Positions 1 through 8,508 of a DNA stretch of 37,929 bases are shown here, one piece after another. A program made the position numbers and the translations under genes. Source of the DNA: a virus. Numbering within the stretch: the stretch's first letter is position 1; every line of letters starts with the position of its first letter. Under the pieces are notes generated by a model. The model was not told where the DNA came from, did no database searches, and saw only the letters and a list, made by a program, of their open reading frames with translations. Location of the stretch: IMG/VR virus record IMGVR_UViG_3300036768_001520, positions 1 through 37,929 of that record. The stretch is one strand, 5' to 3'.

Positions 1-293
1 TCTGTTGAATTACCAGACTTAGTGAGAGCATCAAGTTGAACTCGTTCACGTAATTCTTGTACCATGCTCTCGACAGTATGTTGTTTGCCAGTTTTGGCAT
101 TAATCAAGTGATCTTGTTTGTTTATTTCATTTTGATACATGCGGTTCATGAAATTATCTAGCCAATTTGCCGTAACTTCACCTCTTAAGCTCTTAGCATG
201 CTCCGCTTTACGAATGTCTTGCCACACCTTACTCTCAGTAAGTAACTTTAACTCTCGCAGTGCACGCTCACTTATCTTAATATTATCACTCAT
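1..293 (-). CDS. Hypothetical protein, C-terminus beyond window edge
   Basis: An open frame begins at the ATG at 293 and runs off the left edge after 97 codons, so this is an N-terminal fragment. The start is supported by a GAGG ribosome site about six bases upstream, and it begins eight bases after the stop of the preceding gene (302). The visible part is hydrophilic and looks helical: it opens MSDNIKISERALRELK and has a conserved-looking W-L-D-N-F-M-N-R stretch near residue 45. It has no signal peptide or membrane segment and no motif I recognise. By position it is the last visible gene of the left-hand block of unknown proteins. Confidence 0.75.
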   Translation of the reverse strand, partial: MSDNIKISERALRELKLLTESKVWQDIRKAEHAKSLRGEVTANWLDNFMNRMYQNEINKQDHLINAKTGKQHTVESMVQELRERVQLDALTKSGNST

Positions 294-301
294 TGTAAAC
301 C

Positions 302-1294
302 TCAGGCGAAGTATTCTGTAGATACATCTATCTGCTTACCATCAAATGGCTTGACATCTTTCTCTCCAAGACGACCAAGATCCTTCTGTAACCATAGGCC
401 CTTCTGATTTAGAAGCTCTTGAATACTCAGCTCCTCTCGTGCAGTAAATTTATACTTATCATTAAGTCCAGCATAGACCTCTTCGATATTGCGACCATGC
501 GTTACATGGGAATTTATAAGAATTCTGGTAATTGCATGCAAAAATGGATCCTCAACCAAAACAATTCTAGCGCTGCCAGCCTCTTTAGTAAGAGATTGCT
601 TCTGTCCATCTATAAACGCCTGCACCTGCTCTGGGGTAGGCTCATCTAGCTCTACTGGTAATAAAGTCTCATCTGATCCGTTAGAAACAGATATGAAATA
701 TTGAACATTTTCACCATCATTAAATCTAGCAAGCACCTTCTTGCCTAGTTTCAAAGAGGCCTTTTTACGCTTTTTCTTTTTCTCAATGAGCACTTCATAT
801 GCACCTTCTAGCTGATCTATATAATCATAAATTATATCTCTGAGCTTTTCGGCTTCATTCTCGTCTATTTTATTATTCTCATCGCCTTGTATTGCTTTGC
901 TAATTTCACGATCCAGTCTCTTCAAATAAGATATTGCTTTTTCACAACCAACTGTAGTCTGGCCAGAGTGCTGAGGGATCTCACTAAGTTTGTTATGAAG
1001 ATAGACTAAGAATTTTCCATGATCACCATCTTGCTCCCACGTAGTTTCACGCGGGGCCTCAACCTCTTCTTTTTCCTCTTCCTCAACATCACGCTCTGGG
1101 GTAATAAGAACTACTGGTAATGACACAGGCGAAGAGTCAGTAGTGCCGTCTTCTAGCACAAGGTCTGCCAAATCATCGACAGTTTCATGCGGCATATCAC
1201 CAGTCTCGTCCTCGGAAAGCTCCAGTGACTCTTCTAAATTAGGTACTTGAACATCATCAAGACCTTCCTCAATTTCTAAATTATCAAATTCCAT
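302..1294 (-). CDS. Hypothetical acidic protein, 330 aa
   Basis: The frame is open from a TTG at 1312, but I place the start at the ATG at 1294. That ATG has a strong GGAGG site five bases upstream, while the TTG has none. The first ~85 residues are extremely acidic and Ser/Pro-containing, so probably disordered. They are followed by a helical region with a basic patch (KKKKRKK, about residue 175) and a mixed C-terminal half ending VSTEYFA. No family is recognised. A small inverted repeat (gtaac/gttac, 1305-1318) sits immediately 5' of the ribosome site and could modulate initiation; this is inference. The gene is separated from the one before it by 48 bases, a larger gap than most here. Confidence 0.8.
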   Translation of the reverse strand: MEFDNLEIEEGLDDVQVPNLEESLELSEDETGDMPHETVDDLADLVLEDGTTDSSPVSLPVVLITPERDVEEEEKEEVEAPRETTWEQDGDHGKFLVYLHNKLSEIPQHSGQTTVGCEKAISYLKRLDREISKAIQGDENNKIDENEAEKLRDIIYDYIDQLEGAYEVLIEKKKKRKKASLKLGKKVLARFNDGENVQYFISVSNGSDETLLPVELDEPTPEQVQAFIDGQKQSLTKEAGSARIVLVEDPFLHAITRILINSHVTHGRNIEEVYAGLNDKYKFTAREELSIQELLNQKGLWLQKDLGRLGEKDVKPFDGKQIDVSTEYFA

Positions 1295-1342
1295 TAAGTC
1301 CTCCGTAACCAAAGTTACATGTACCTATGACCAGATTTATTG

Positions 1343-1837
1343 CTATATTTTGGTCAGCTCTATTAATATAGGATCTGTCTCAATTATTCCATTTTTAATA
1401 TTGATTTCGCCAGTATGAGAATAAATCGAATATATGCCAGAAAATATCTGTCTAGACTCATAGTTATCAGAATAGAAGTTAATAGGATAAGCGAATAGGC
1501 CAGTAGGCCATAGATCATTAAATATTCTGGGATAAACAGGGCTGGCAGGAAAGGCGACTTCATGGGAGCCAGCGGCGCTATCTCCGTAATCACAGTTTGT
1601 AACATTCTTATGATCTATTATAGAGTCTGCATACGGACATTGTTTGCCATCTGCATAGTGCCTAAAAATTCTCTTATTAGCCTTTTTGCAAATATCTCTT
1701 TTATTTGGCGCAATTTCCTCAAGAGGTTGCATGCGGTCAATGGCATTGCCAGCTGTTTTGCATGCCAATGTCACTGGAAGTCCAAAAGGACACTCTCTAA
1801 TACCAACGCCCCGAATAACTGCTAGTTTTTTTAACAT
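1343..1837 (-). CDS. Hypothetical cysteine-containing protein, 164 aa
   Basis: It starts at the ATG at 1837 with an AAGGA ribosome site six bases upstream, and overlaps the end of the preceding ParB-like gene by seven bases. The N-terminal half has several spaced cysteines (CPFGLPVTLAC near residues 17-27, DIC near 50, QCPYAD near 68, NCDYGD near 82), which suggests metal binding or disulfides. The C-terminal half is rich in Ile, Tyr and Asn and probably beta-structured. The phrase CPFGLPVTLACKTAG recalls short metal-binding leader motifs, but I cannot assign a family. No signal peptide is visible. Confidence 0.7.
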   Translation of the reverse strand: MLKKLAVIRGVGIRECPFGLPVTLACKTAGNAIDRMQPLEEIAPNKRDICKKANKRIFRHYADGKQCPYADSIIDHKNVTNCDYGDSAAGSHEVAFPASPVYPRIFNDLWPTGLFAYPINFYSDNYESRQIFSGIYSIYSHTGEINIKNGIIETDPILIELTKI

Positions 1838-2694
1838 CTTATTTCCTTTACGTATTTGATAAAGTCTTTTACAGCTTCGTCGTCTTCATCATCCAGTAAT
1901 TCCTGCCAATAGTCAGTATTATCATCTGAATTGCAGTAAGAATCTGTGGGACTAACAAAACTGGCCTGTGCTATCTTGTCAGTCGACGGTATTTGATGAA
2001 GATCATCCTCAGAAATAACATAACCCTTTATAATACTATGACCGAGGGCGCGCGCTTTCCACAATCGATGAATACCATCTGCTATAAACATTCCATCAGG
2101 ATATTGGATTACAATTATGGGAAATGTAAGACTGGTCCTATCTACTCTCTCTATGAACTTAGGAGAGCCAGGATAATCACCGCTAGTATAAGTATCCTGC
2201 GGCGACGGTTTTAAATTAGTTTCTGCTAAAGTTGCTACACTCAATTCGCTCACTGCAATTCTATTATCGTTTATAAACTTGTGTATATCTGACATTTTAT
2301 ATTCTTTATTGTTGTCAGTAAACACCTGATTCATCCAACGCACTGCAGCATTTTTTTTAGGTTTTTTAGTACGTCTGCGTTTCGCTACCCACTCTTGAAT
2401 ACTTTTGACTTTACCATCACGATATGCGTCTAAAAATGCAGTCCAACCCTCGCTCAAATCATAGTTTTTCTTAAAAAAGAATCCGCTTTCATAATTATAA
2501 TCAGAAGCATACTTTATATATACTGATTCAAATACATGTTTGCTATTTGACAACATTGCCTTTTCAATAAAATTTACGTCTAATTGTAACTCAGTAATCT
2601 TATTGAGAACATCTGTGGAAAAATCATTATTGATCCGTGCACCTAAGGTGAGCAGATCACTGTAGATAGTTTTTAGAAATTCCAGTTGATTCAT
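1831..2694 (-). CDS. ParB/sulfiredoxin-fold-like protein
   Basis: A 287-residue protein starting at the ATG at 2694, which overlaps the stop of the upstream gene as ATGA. The segment from about residue 191 to 226 has the look of the ParB N-terminal/sulfiredoxin fold. A strand (FPIIVIQYPDG) is followed by I-A-D-G-I-H-R (D206, G207, H209, R210), a helix containing KARALGH, and a strand (IIKGYVI). In this superfamily the D-G-x-H-R motif binds or hydrolyses nucleotides. The N-terminal 190 residues are unlike ParB and include a basic segment (KRRRTKKPKK, ~105-114). The C-terminus is acidic. It could be a ParB-like nuclease, a kinase-type relative or a DNA-binding regulator. The fold is a fair guess; the function is open. 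Confidence 0.6.
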   Translation of the reverse strand: MNQLEFLKTIYSDLLTLGARINNDFSTDVLNKITELQLDVNFIEKAMLSNSKHVFESVYIKYASDYNYESGFFFKKNYDLSEGWTAFLDAYRDGKVKSIQEWVAKRRRTKKPKKNAAVRWMNQVFTDNNKEYKMSDIHKFINDNRIAVSELSVATLAETNLKPSPQDTYTSGDYPGSPKFIERVDRTSLTFPIIVIQYPDGMFIADGIHRLWKARALGHSIIKGYVISEDDLHQIPSTDKIAQASFVSPTDSYCNSDDNTDYWQELLDDEDDEAVKDFIKYVKEIRC

Positions 2695-3443
2695 AATACA
2701 TCCAAAATTCTTCTATTTTCCAATAACACTCTGGTTACATACTTGGTGAGCGGCAATCTGTGCAGAACACCACGTTCCACTAGCTCATGAATTATTTTAG
2801 GATCTTCTTTAAGAATGGAGTTCAATATCTCTCCACCATATCTAGGATGTATACGCGGCAAAAGATCTAAGTTTTTTGAAATTGAGTTTTCAACACCATC
2901 TGAAAATTTAAAATTAAATTTAGCTTTATAATAAAATGCTCTTAATATTCTGTTTGGAGAGCTCTTAAATGATAAATCACAGTCTAGTGGACAATCAATT
3001 ATACCGTCTTGTATATCGCTAAAGCCTCTTTTAGTAATATCTATAATATTTTTCATATCAAGTGTCATTAATAATGTATTTATAGTAAAATCTCTACTAT
3101 AAGTCTCTCTTGTAATATCATCAATATCATCGACACCAATGTCTTCAAGTAGTTTATCGATATTCTTATACATAAAATTACTTGAAAAGTCGAACTTTAT
3201 ACCACATGCAATGACTTGGTAATGGCCATCTCGCAATTTTCTAGCAGATGTTCCGACACTGTCAGCAAAAAGACGTGCTAATTTTGAAACATCCTTATTG
3301 CCAGTGGTTATATCAAAGTCATTAAATTCAATTTTATGTTTCAAAGTGACATCTCTGGGTACACCGCCAACTATATATGGCGTACCAAGACCATTTTCTT
3401 CACTTAGTTGTTGAATTTTACCAAGCAATTCTTTAAAATTCAT
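2691..3443 (-). CDS. CCA-adding enzyme / poly(A) polymerase head-domain protein
   Basis: A 250-residue nucleotidyltransferase of the bacterial (class II) tRNA CCA-transferase/poly(A) polymerase family. Seen directly are the signature Y-I-V-G-G-V-P-R-D (G26, G27, R30, D31), the catalytic pair D42-F-D44, the R-D-F-T-I-N-T-L-L motif (~residue 118) and the neck motif N-R-I-L-R-A-F (~164). Class II enzymes are usually about 400 residues. This one holds the head and neck but little body or tail, so tRNA recognition may be reduced or supplied by another protein. The start ATG at 3443 overlaps the upstream stop (TAATG). The likely reaction is adding nucleotides to RNA 3' ends, for example repair of tRNA ends during infection. 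Whether it adds CCA or A cannot be read here. Confidence 0.82.
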   Translation of the reverse strand: MNFKELLGKIQQLSEENGLGTPYIVGGVPRDVTLKHKIEFNDFDITTGNKDVSKLARLFADSVGTSARKLRDGHYQVIACGIKFDFSSNFMYKNIDKLLEDIGVDDIDDITRETYSRDFTINTLLMTLDMKNIIDITKRGFSDIQDGIIDCPLDCDLSFKSSPNRILRAFYYKAKFNFKFSDGVENSISKNLDLLPRIHPRYGGEILNSILKEDPKIIHELVERGVLHRLPLTKYVTRVLLENRRILDVL

Positions 3444-4939
3444 TACTTACCTTGTGGCTTCACTGCTGGGACTGGCGCAGGAGCGGTTGTAGCCACTGGC
3501 TTCGCGGGTGGCTTTTCGGTGGGTGTAGGAGCGGCTTTACCCATTTCTTGAGCAATGTCTCCAGAGACATCATACTCTGCAGGTGGCTCGGTACTTACGC
3601 TACGTAATTTAGGAATAACATCCTCAATCTTATTGCTAGCATAACCAAAAGCCTCGATTAGTTTGGCCTGAGCATCAGTCAACTCTGGGAAGAAGCTTGC
3701 TACGTTTAGGTTATAAAGATCGAGATCTATACCAGCAATTTCTCTGACGATATTTCTTCTCTTCAACCTAACGCTAACATCATATAGCTTATCCAAAATT
3801 GGTCTAAGATCTTCTTTCTTTAATTCATCAATACTGCGCTCATATTTTGAGGCAGATGGCCTATCTGGCTTGTTGTCAGTCTTTTCCACCACAGCATCGG
3901 TTGGAGGCGTAGCCAACTTAAGCAGTACCTCTGCACCCTCATCAAATTTATTATTACGTAAAACAGAGGCTGTTTTTATCATAGTATCATTTATAGTGTT
4001 AGCTAGCTTAAGTTTGCGAATTTTTTTACGCAAAACATTAAGAGCATCTTCGATTTGATCAATCTGCTCATCACTCAAAACATTACGATATTTTTCTAGC
4101 AGCTTGTCAATAGCAAATGTCCTGTTTATCATCTTAGTTTTAACTGTATTGACATCTGCAGCCTTTTGATCACGCACGATGGTGTCAGCTACAGATGGCC
4201 CACTAGACTTATCTGAAATAATCTCAGGCTTTGGTTTAGGCAGCTCTACGGCCCAGTACCCAGTTCCTTCCTCAAATATGCTGGCCACTTTAATTAATCT
4301 AGAATCGTTCACTTTTGCACTCCTGCTCATATCTCTGATCTTATCATTAATATTATAAAGACGCCTATTGTCACCAAAATTAAAACCATACCATGCTTTG
4401 AAATCTTCCTGCTCTTGTGACTTTAGACTTTTAGCCATAGTTGCTAGCGCCTCGTCACGAGTCCTGCCAATAGCAAGCAGTTTGTTAATCTCAAGGGCTA
4501 GTTGCTTCCATTTGTCTAAATTATAACGATCATACACAAATGGCTCGGCACCTTTATTGTGATATGCCGCTTTATTCATACGCTTAGAATCAAGCCATTT
4601 TAAAACAATTGCACGATATGTGTTCAAATTAGAATAATCTACATCATGTCTTTTTGAGAACATAAAGCTTTTTAGTTGCTCTTTATCAGCGTCTGACATA
4701 GTGCCTGTGATCTCGCCCGCTTCAAGCTCAACGAAATGATCGATGTAGAAGAATGTTTTAAAATCAGCGTCAGTAGCCACGCCCATTGCAGAGGCTTTGA
4801 TGGCATCATCTACAGCCTCCCGACACATTTCATCATCCATACCTTTTGCACAAACCTTGTTAACATAATCCATCATATATTTGTTAATAAGGTTTGTGCC
4901 ACCCATCTCTGAGATTATTTTTTCTATATCACTAGACAT
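3443..4939 (-). CDS. Hypothetical protein, 498 aa, with Pro-rich tail
   Basis: It starts at the ATG at 4939 with a GAGG site six bases upstream and overlaps the previous gene by eight bases. The N-terminal 200 residues look helical and globular (D-A-D-F-K-T-F-F-Y-I-D-H-F near residue 58). The middle has two short segments of the same style, L-I-K-V-A-S-I-F and M-I-K-T-A-S-V-L, the latter followed by a G/A spacing seen in the neighbouring 208-aa protein. The last ~30 residues are a Pro/Ala/Lys-rich low-complexity tail. No enzyme motif is seen. Its place in a run of unknown proteins next to two possible virion or packaging genes would suit a structural or assembly role, but that is inference. 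Confidence 0.75.
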   Translation of the reverse strand: MSSDIEKIISEMGGTNLINKYMMDYVNKVCAKGMDDEMCREAVDDAIKASAMGVATDADFKTFFYIDHFVELEAGEITGTMSDADKEQLKSFMFSKRHDVDYSNLNTYRAIVLKWLDSKRMNKAAYHNKGAEPFVYDRYNLDKWKQLALEINKLLAIGRTRDEALATMAKSLKSQEQEDFKAWYGFNFGDNRRLYNINDKIRDMSRSAKVNDSRLIKVASIFEEGTGYWAVELPKPKPEIISDKSSGPSVADTIVRDQKAADVNTVKTKMINRTFAIDKLLEKYRNVLSDEQIDQIEDALNVLRKKIRKLKLANTINDTMIKTASVLRNNKFDEGAEVLLKLATPPTDAVVEKTDNKPDRPSASKYERSIDELKKEDLRPILDKLYDVSVRLKRRNIVREIAGIDLDLYNLNVASFFPELTDAQAKLIEAFGYASNKIEDVIPKLRSVSTEPPAEYDVSGDIAQEMGKAAPTPTEKPPAKPVATTAPAPVPAVKPQGK

Positions 4940-5693
4940 CTTCTACCTCGTCTACATCATAGATGCTGTCATCATCAACCGTTACGCCCAAAGCGCTATT
5001 TAAAAAGGCTGCATTTTGTGGGTTGCTGCCCTCATAATCTAACTGACGCATTTTGCTATATATCTTTTCCATAAACTTAACAGCAAGTGCAGGGTCACAA
5101 TCTGCAAGCGTCTCTCTAATAGCCTCTCTTAATAGATTAACCTGACTGGTAGCAATGGTAATATTTATATTATGTTCAGTTGTTTCTTTGAATCCATCTA
5201 TGTATTTTTTGTATTGATCCATTACCTTCATCAGTTGATCTATATAACTCTGTAAAAGCTTCTCTTCATCTGGACGAATAACCTCTTTACTGCTTGCTTT
5301 ATTATATAATACTTCTAATCTATTTTCTACTAATGAGAATATTTTTAATATTTCGCGCCTGGCATCTAGTTCGCTATTAGCTATTTTGTTTATAGCCTCT
5401 TTATAGGCACTGTTTTTTTCAAGATCATTTTTGATTTCCTCGTGCTGCAACCACTCCTTAGAAACTCTGGTTTGCTCCTTTTGAACATCGCTGGCTATCT
5501 TTCCCTTTAGGTTAAGATGAGCAGTTTTAAATTCTTGAAGCGTTGGAAAAGATATTCTCAAATGAGCCTGGTGCTTTTTGGGATATCTCTCCTCTAACAT
5601 ATCCGCAACTTTACGCACAGGCGTGCCTTCGGATAGGAGTTTTATGATCTCGTCTTTATCTGGATGATTTAAAATTTTCGATTTAGGTGCCAT
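4932..5693 (-). CDS. Hypothetical helical protein, possible small-terminase-like HTH
   Basis: The frame is open from a TTG at 5708. I prefer the ATG at 5693 (MAPKSK), which has a GGAT site upstream and lies just downstream of a terminator hairpin (5714-5739). It gives 253 residues. The N-terminus (DEIIKLLSEGTPVRKVADML, about residues 13-32 from the ATG) resembles a helix-turn-helix with the 'G-T-P-V-R-K-V-A' spacing found in small terminase subunits and other phage DNA-binding proteins. The remainder is strongly helical with a long Lys/Glu-rich coiled-coil-like centre, and the C-terminus is very acidic (D-D-D-S-I-Y-D-V-D-E-V-E-D-V). A small terminase is a possibility, but no large terminase is visible in the window to support it. 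Confidence 0.7.
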   Translation of the reverse strand: MAPKSKILNHPDKDEIIKLLSEGTPVRKVADMLEERYPKKHQAHLRISFPTLQEFKTAHLNLKGKIASDVQKEQTRVSKEWLQHEEIKNDLEKNSAYKEAINKIANSELDARREILKIFSLVENRLEVLYNKASSKEVIRPDEEKLLQSYIDQLMKVMDQYKKYIDGFKETTEHNINITIATSQVNLLREAIRETLADCDPALAVKFMEKIYSKMRQLDYEGSNPQNAAFLNSALGVTVDDDSIYDVDEVEDV

Positions 5694-5713
5694 GTTTATT
5701 ATCCACAAAACTT

Positions 5714-5739
5714 AAAAGGGCCTGTTTTCAGGCCCTTTT
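5714..5739 (-). terminator. Rho-independent terminator
   Basis: A perfect 11-bp inverted repeat: aaaagggcctg at 5714-5724, a four-base loop, and caggccctttt at 5729-5739. On the minus strand it reads AAAAGGGCCTG-AAAA-CAGGCCCTTTT, followed after two bases by another GTTTT. It begins three bases beyond the stop of the gene at 5742 and sits before the start at 5693. It should therefore end or attenuate transcription coming from the right, and the genes to the left would need read-through or their own promoter. Confidence 0.9.
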
Positions 5740-5741
5740 CT

Positions 5742-6368
5742 TTACTTAGGTCGGCTTGTTAGGTGCCTACTCTCAAAAATCTGAGGGAAGTATAGATACT
5801 GATTATAGATCGGGGTCTGGTTTGAAACACTGCCTCCTGGATGTTTTACACCTTTTTCGTCTATCCAGCCCTTGTTAAAATCATAGACTTTCTTGCTCAT
5901 CACGTCTTGATACACTCCATCAGAGAGTCTAAGCATCATAACGCCTGGATGATCAGGAGAGTTTCTAGTAGCCAAAGTAGTAGCAGTCCCTTGCAGGCCA
6001 TCGTATATAGGTTCTACATTCTCTACTTCTGCAAGAAGCGAGTTGAACAAAGTCGCCTTATTATTTTCTTTAGAGTCGTACAGCTCTTCTCTGGTAGCTG
6101 CTGTTTTTGCAAATTTATTATTTATTGTTTGTAAAACCGCATCCAATGCGCTGGCTGCCTTGATGTGACCATCAGCGTCCAAAATGTTGGCATAAACAAT
6201 CATGCATTTTATTGCATCAGAAAATGGATCCTCTGAAGCTGTTACTTCTTGAATTGCCATATCTATTGCATTAGCTGCCATAGAAAGTGCTTTAGAATCT
6301 ACTGCGGCGTTGCTAGCAGCATGCTGATCTAGCCAATTTGCAATCTCAACTAAGTTATCAACATTCAT
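5742..6368 (-). CDS. Hypothetical protein with A-x-x-L-D repeat motif
   Basis: The frame is open from a TTG at 6380 that overlaps the upstream stop. The ATG at 6368 (MNVDNL) is a cleaner start with GAG eight bases upstream and gives 208 residues, but the choice is uncertain. The N-terminal ~85 residues hold two copies of a helical pattern, I-A-N-W-L-D...A-A-N-A-I-D and Y-A-N-I-L-D-A-D-G-H-I-K-A-A-S-A-L-D. I have the impression of a short A..LD..G....A..LD hairpin also found in other phage proteins, but I cannot verify this. The C-terminal half looks beta-rich (GVMMLRLSDGVYQDV, YDFNKGWIDEKGVKHPGG). The gene is followed directly by a terminator. A virion role is possible but not shown. Confidence 0.72.
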   Translation of the reverse strand: MNVDNLVEIANWLDQHAASNAAVDSKALSMAANAIDMAIQEVTASEDPFSDAIKCMIVYANILDADGHIKAASALDAVLQTINNKFAKTAATREELYDSKENNKATLFNSLLAEVENVEPIYDGLQGTATTLATRNSPDHPGVMMLRLSDGVYQDVMSKKVYDFNKGWIDEKGVKHPGGSVSNQTPIYNQYLYFPQIFESRHLTSRPK

Positions 6369-6376
6369 ATTAATAC

Positions 6377-7948
6377 TCAATCTTCTGGATATAGATAGAT
6401 AAGGCTCTTACTCATATTGATATCTGCCTCTTTGTGACGAATGTTCTCGGCAGCTGACTGAATATATCGCTCTACCTCGTCCAAAGGTTTTTCAACAGGT
6501 TGATTAAAACCAATGTCAACCAATTGCATCAAATCTGAAAAAGCAACCTTGTGAAATTCTGGTCCAAACTTCTCAGCTATAACAGCGAGTGATTCTTCAA
6601 CATCTACAAAATTTCCACGTGCCGCACTAGTTAGAGTGGAACTATAGAGGTCTTTAAATGACATGTCATATTTATCTGACAACGTGGCATCAAATGAGCC
6701 CTCATTATTATTTGCAAAAGATTTGAGTGTCTGACCATCAAAACTCTTAGCAGTTGCACCAGAAACAAATGTTGTTGGTAACAAGATCTGTCCAGATACA
6801 ATTTCTATTGGTACTTCGATGGCCTTTTTACCACCTTTGCCAACAATATTTACAGCAAGGATAATTCCGCCTGGATATTCTGAAGCTACAGCGATCTTAT
6901 CGTGTGCTACTCCGTAGCCTTTCAACTCGGCCGCTAGCATTGACTTGGCAGCCAAAACTGTGTTGCGATCAAATGAAAGCCCAGCCTCAAGTAGCGTTTC
7001 CTTAATCATGCTATCTGAAAGACCACGCAATTCTTCTGGCATCGGAACTTGTTTAGCTTGAATTGACATTAATTCGTGTGGTTCCTCTTCAACAAAATCT
7101 CTGTAGAAGCCTGGGCCCTCAGGAATAACTCCATCTAGACCATTATCAGAAGCTTGCTTTGAAATCTCTGAAGAATTTGCCAGTTTATTCAATGTGTTTA
7201 AAACCGTAGTAGGTGTGGCAAACTTAATTGATCCACCAATAGCTTTATTGATGTGGGTTTTTATATTCTGAGCAGTTAGATCTAAAAATTCATTATCAGA
7301 TACAAATACGCTTGGTAGCAACACGCTACCAAGCTTGATTTCTGCTGGAATAAGAAGTGGGATCTTGCCATGTCTGGTGTCAATCTCTGCGGCATAAACT
7401 ACGAAATTTTCATCACGAGCCGCAATCTCAACGTTCGGATTTATAAAGCCCATGGAATCAAGCTCCATTTCAACGCCTTTTCGTCCGCTCTCTACAAATT
7501 TTGATTGAGCAGCCTTGTCGCCTGGACCCGCAAATACACCTTCTAATTCTGCAACAGATTCGCGGTCAACTAGCTCAACCGATGTGCCGCTGTCTCTAAT
7601 AGAATTAACATATTTATCATTATAAGAAGCATTGCTTTGTCTGCGGTTTTCTATGAGAAGATCGCCCAACTCCTCTTCAAATTTCACAGCGCTTCCTAGG
7701 TTTGAAACTTGATCATACAGTGCCTGGATATCTTTTTGAGAAACAATAACCAACCCACCTTCTTTGGCAATGCGACGGTCGAACACATTTTGCATGGCTC
7801 GAATAGCCTGGTCATGAGGGTACTTGGCAGCAGCACGGTGCAAACGATCTGCGACTGTGCCTATTAAATATTCTTTTCCATCAAGCAATGATTGGGCCAG
7901 CTCTGCTAGCTTGGCCAACTCTTGAATATCAGAAGGTTTGGTTGACAT
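6377..7948 (-). CDS. Hypothetical protein with internal domain duplication, 523 aa
   Basis: It starts at the ATG at 7948 with a GGAG site. Two halves of the protein share a pattern. One copy is around residues 170-235 (strands ending P-L-L-I-P-A-E-I-K-L, then G-S-V-L-L-P-S-V-F-V-S, then D-L-T-A-Q-N-I-K-T). The other is around residues 340-405 (A-I-E-V-P-I-E-I-V-S, then G-Q-I-L-L-P-T-T-F-V-S, then F-D-G-Q-T-L-K-S). Each copy is preceded by a helix and a strand of the type F-V-V-Y-A-A-E or G-I-I-L-A-V-N. This is a tandem duplication of a roughly 150-residue unit. The N-terminal 140 residues are helical. The family is unknown; such repeats fit a structural or binding protein. Confidence 0.78.
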   Translation of the reverse strand: MSTKPSDIQELAKLAELAQSLLDGKEYLIGTVADRLHRAAAKYPHDQAIRAMQNVFDRRIAKEGGLVIVSQKDIQALYDQVSNLGSAVKFEEELGDLLIENRRQSNASYNDKYVNSIRDSGTSVELVDRESVAELEGVFAGPGDKAAQSKFVESGRKGVEMELDSMGFINPNVEIAARDENFVVYAAEIDTRHGKIPLLIPAEIKLGSVLLPSVFVSDNEFLDLTAQNIKTHINKAIGGSIKFATPTTVLNTLNKLANSSEISKQASDNGLDGVIPEGPGFYRDFVEEEPHELMSIQAKQVPMPEELRGLSDSMIKETLLEAGLSFDRNTVLAAKSMLAAELKGYGVAHDKIAVASEYPGGIILAVNIVGKGGKKAIEVPIEIVSGQILLPTTFVSGATAKSFDGQTLKSFANNNEGSFDATLSDKYDMSFKDLYSSTLTSAARGNFVDVEESLAVIAEKFGPEFHKVAFSDLMQLVDIGFNQPVEKPLDEVERYIQSAAENIRHKEADINMSKSLIYLYPED

Positions 7949-7951
7949 TTA

Positions 7952-8416
7952 TCATTCTCCTTTGTCACCCATGAGGCGTATCAGGGCAATTCTTTTAGCC
8001 TCAGGAAGATGCTTTAGCATCTCTCTTACAAAGTCTTTGTTAGTAGCCTTCTTTTCTATAAATGCGGCAAACTCGCCAGCCTCTTCTGGTGTGAACCCAC
8101 ACTCAGCAGATGCAAATCTAGCAACTGGAATCTGTTTGTAGCTTAATGTAATATTCAAGCCTTGAGAGTCTGGGGTGGCATACCATTCTTTAGCAGAAGC
8201 TTCGGCCACAATATCCTGCCCCTCTTCGTATAGTGCAAACAAATACTTCTTGCCATCGTCACCATCTCGTAATTCCCAAAGTTGATCTGAGCCAGTTACT
8301 GGCTTATAAACGTCAAAAGCTACCTTTTTAAAAAGATGCTTAACTTCATCAAATTCGTAAACAACTCGCTTCTTATTAACGGCTTTGTCTACGACCGACC
8401 AATTAAAACTAGACAT
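7952..8416 (-). CDS. Hypothetical protein, 154 aa
   Basis: It starts at the ATG at 8416 with a perfect GGAGG site seven bases upstream and ends three bases before the next gene, so the two are co-translated. The sequence suggests a small mixed alpha/beta domain: V-V-Y-E-F-D-E-V, then K-Y-L-F-A-L-Y-E-E-G as a strand pair, then a helical C-terminus (T-P-E-E-A-G-E-F-A-A-F-I). It has a single Cys, no signal peptide and no recognisable motif. It is the first gene after the 92-base AT-rich gap, so it could head a transcription unit. Confidence 0.75.
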   Translation of the reverse strand: MSSFNWSVVDKAVNKKRVVYEFDEVKHLFKKVAFDVYKPVTGSDQLWELRDGDDGKKYLFALYEEGQDIVAEASAKEWYATPDSQGLNITLSYKQIPVARFASAECGFTPEEAGEFAAFIEKKATNKDFVREMLKHLPEAKRIALIRLMGDKGE

Positions 8417-8508
8417 GCATTGCCTCCAGAGCCCTGAATCTTCAAACTAAATCAGAAAATATTGATAGAAGATGTATCTTTACATATTTACATATTGATA
8501 TATTTAAC
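8417..8508 (-). promoter_or_regulatory. AT-rich intergenic gap, candidate promoter region
   Basis: This 92-base gap is the longest clear non-coding stretch in the window. Read on the minus strand it is strongly AT-rich, contains a direct repeat of ATATGTAA in tandem with a further AATAT upstream, and ends with the GGAGG ribosome site of the gene at 8416. AT-rich elements of this sort are typical of phage middle or late promoters, but I cannot match a specific -10 or late-promoter consensus. No convincing hairpin is present. It is offered as a location, not a proven site. Confidence 0.3.

Noticed and set aside
6361-6380. TTG start at 6380 for the 208-aa protein
   Set aside because: It would sit directly on the upstream stop with a too-close purine site. 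The ATG at 6368 is more natural, though I cannot exclude the TTG.
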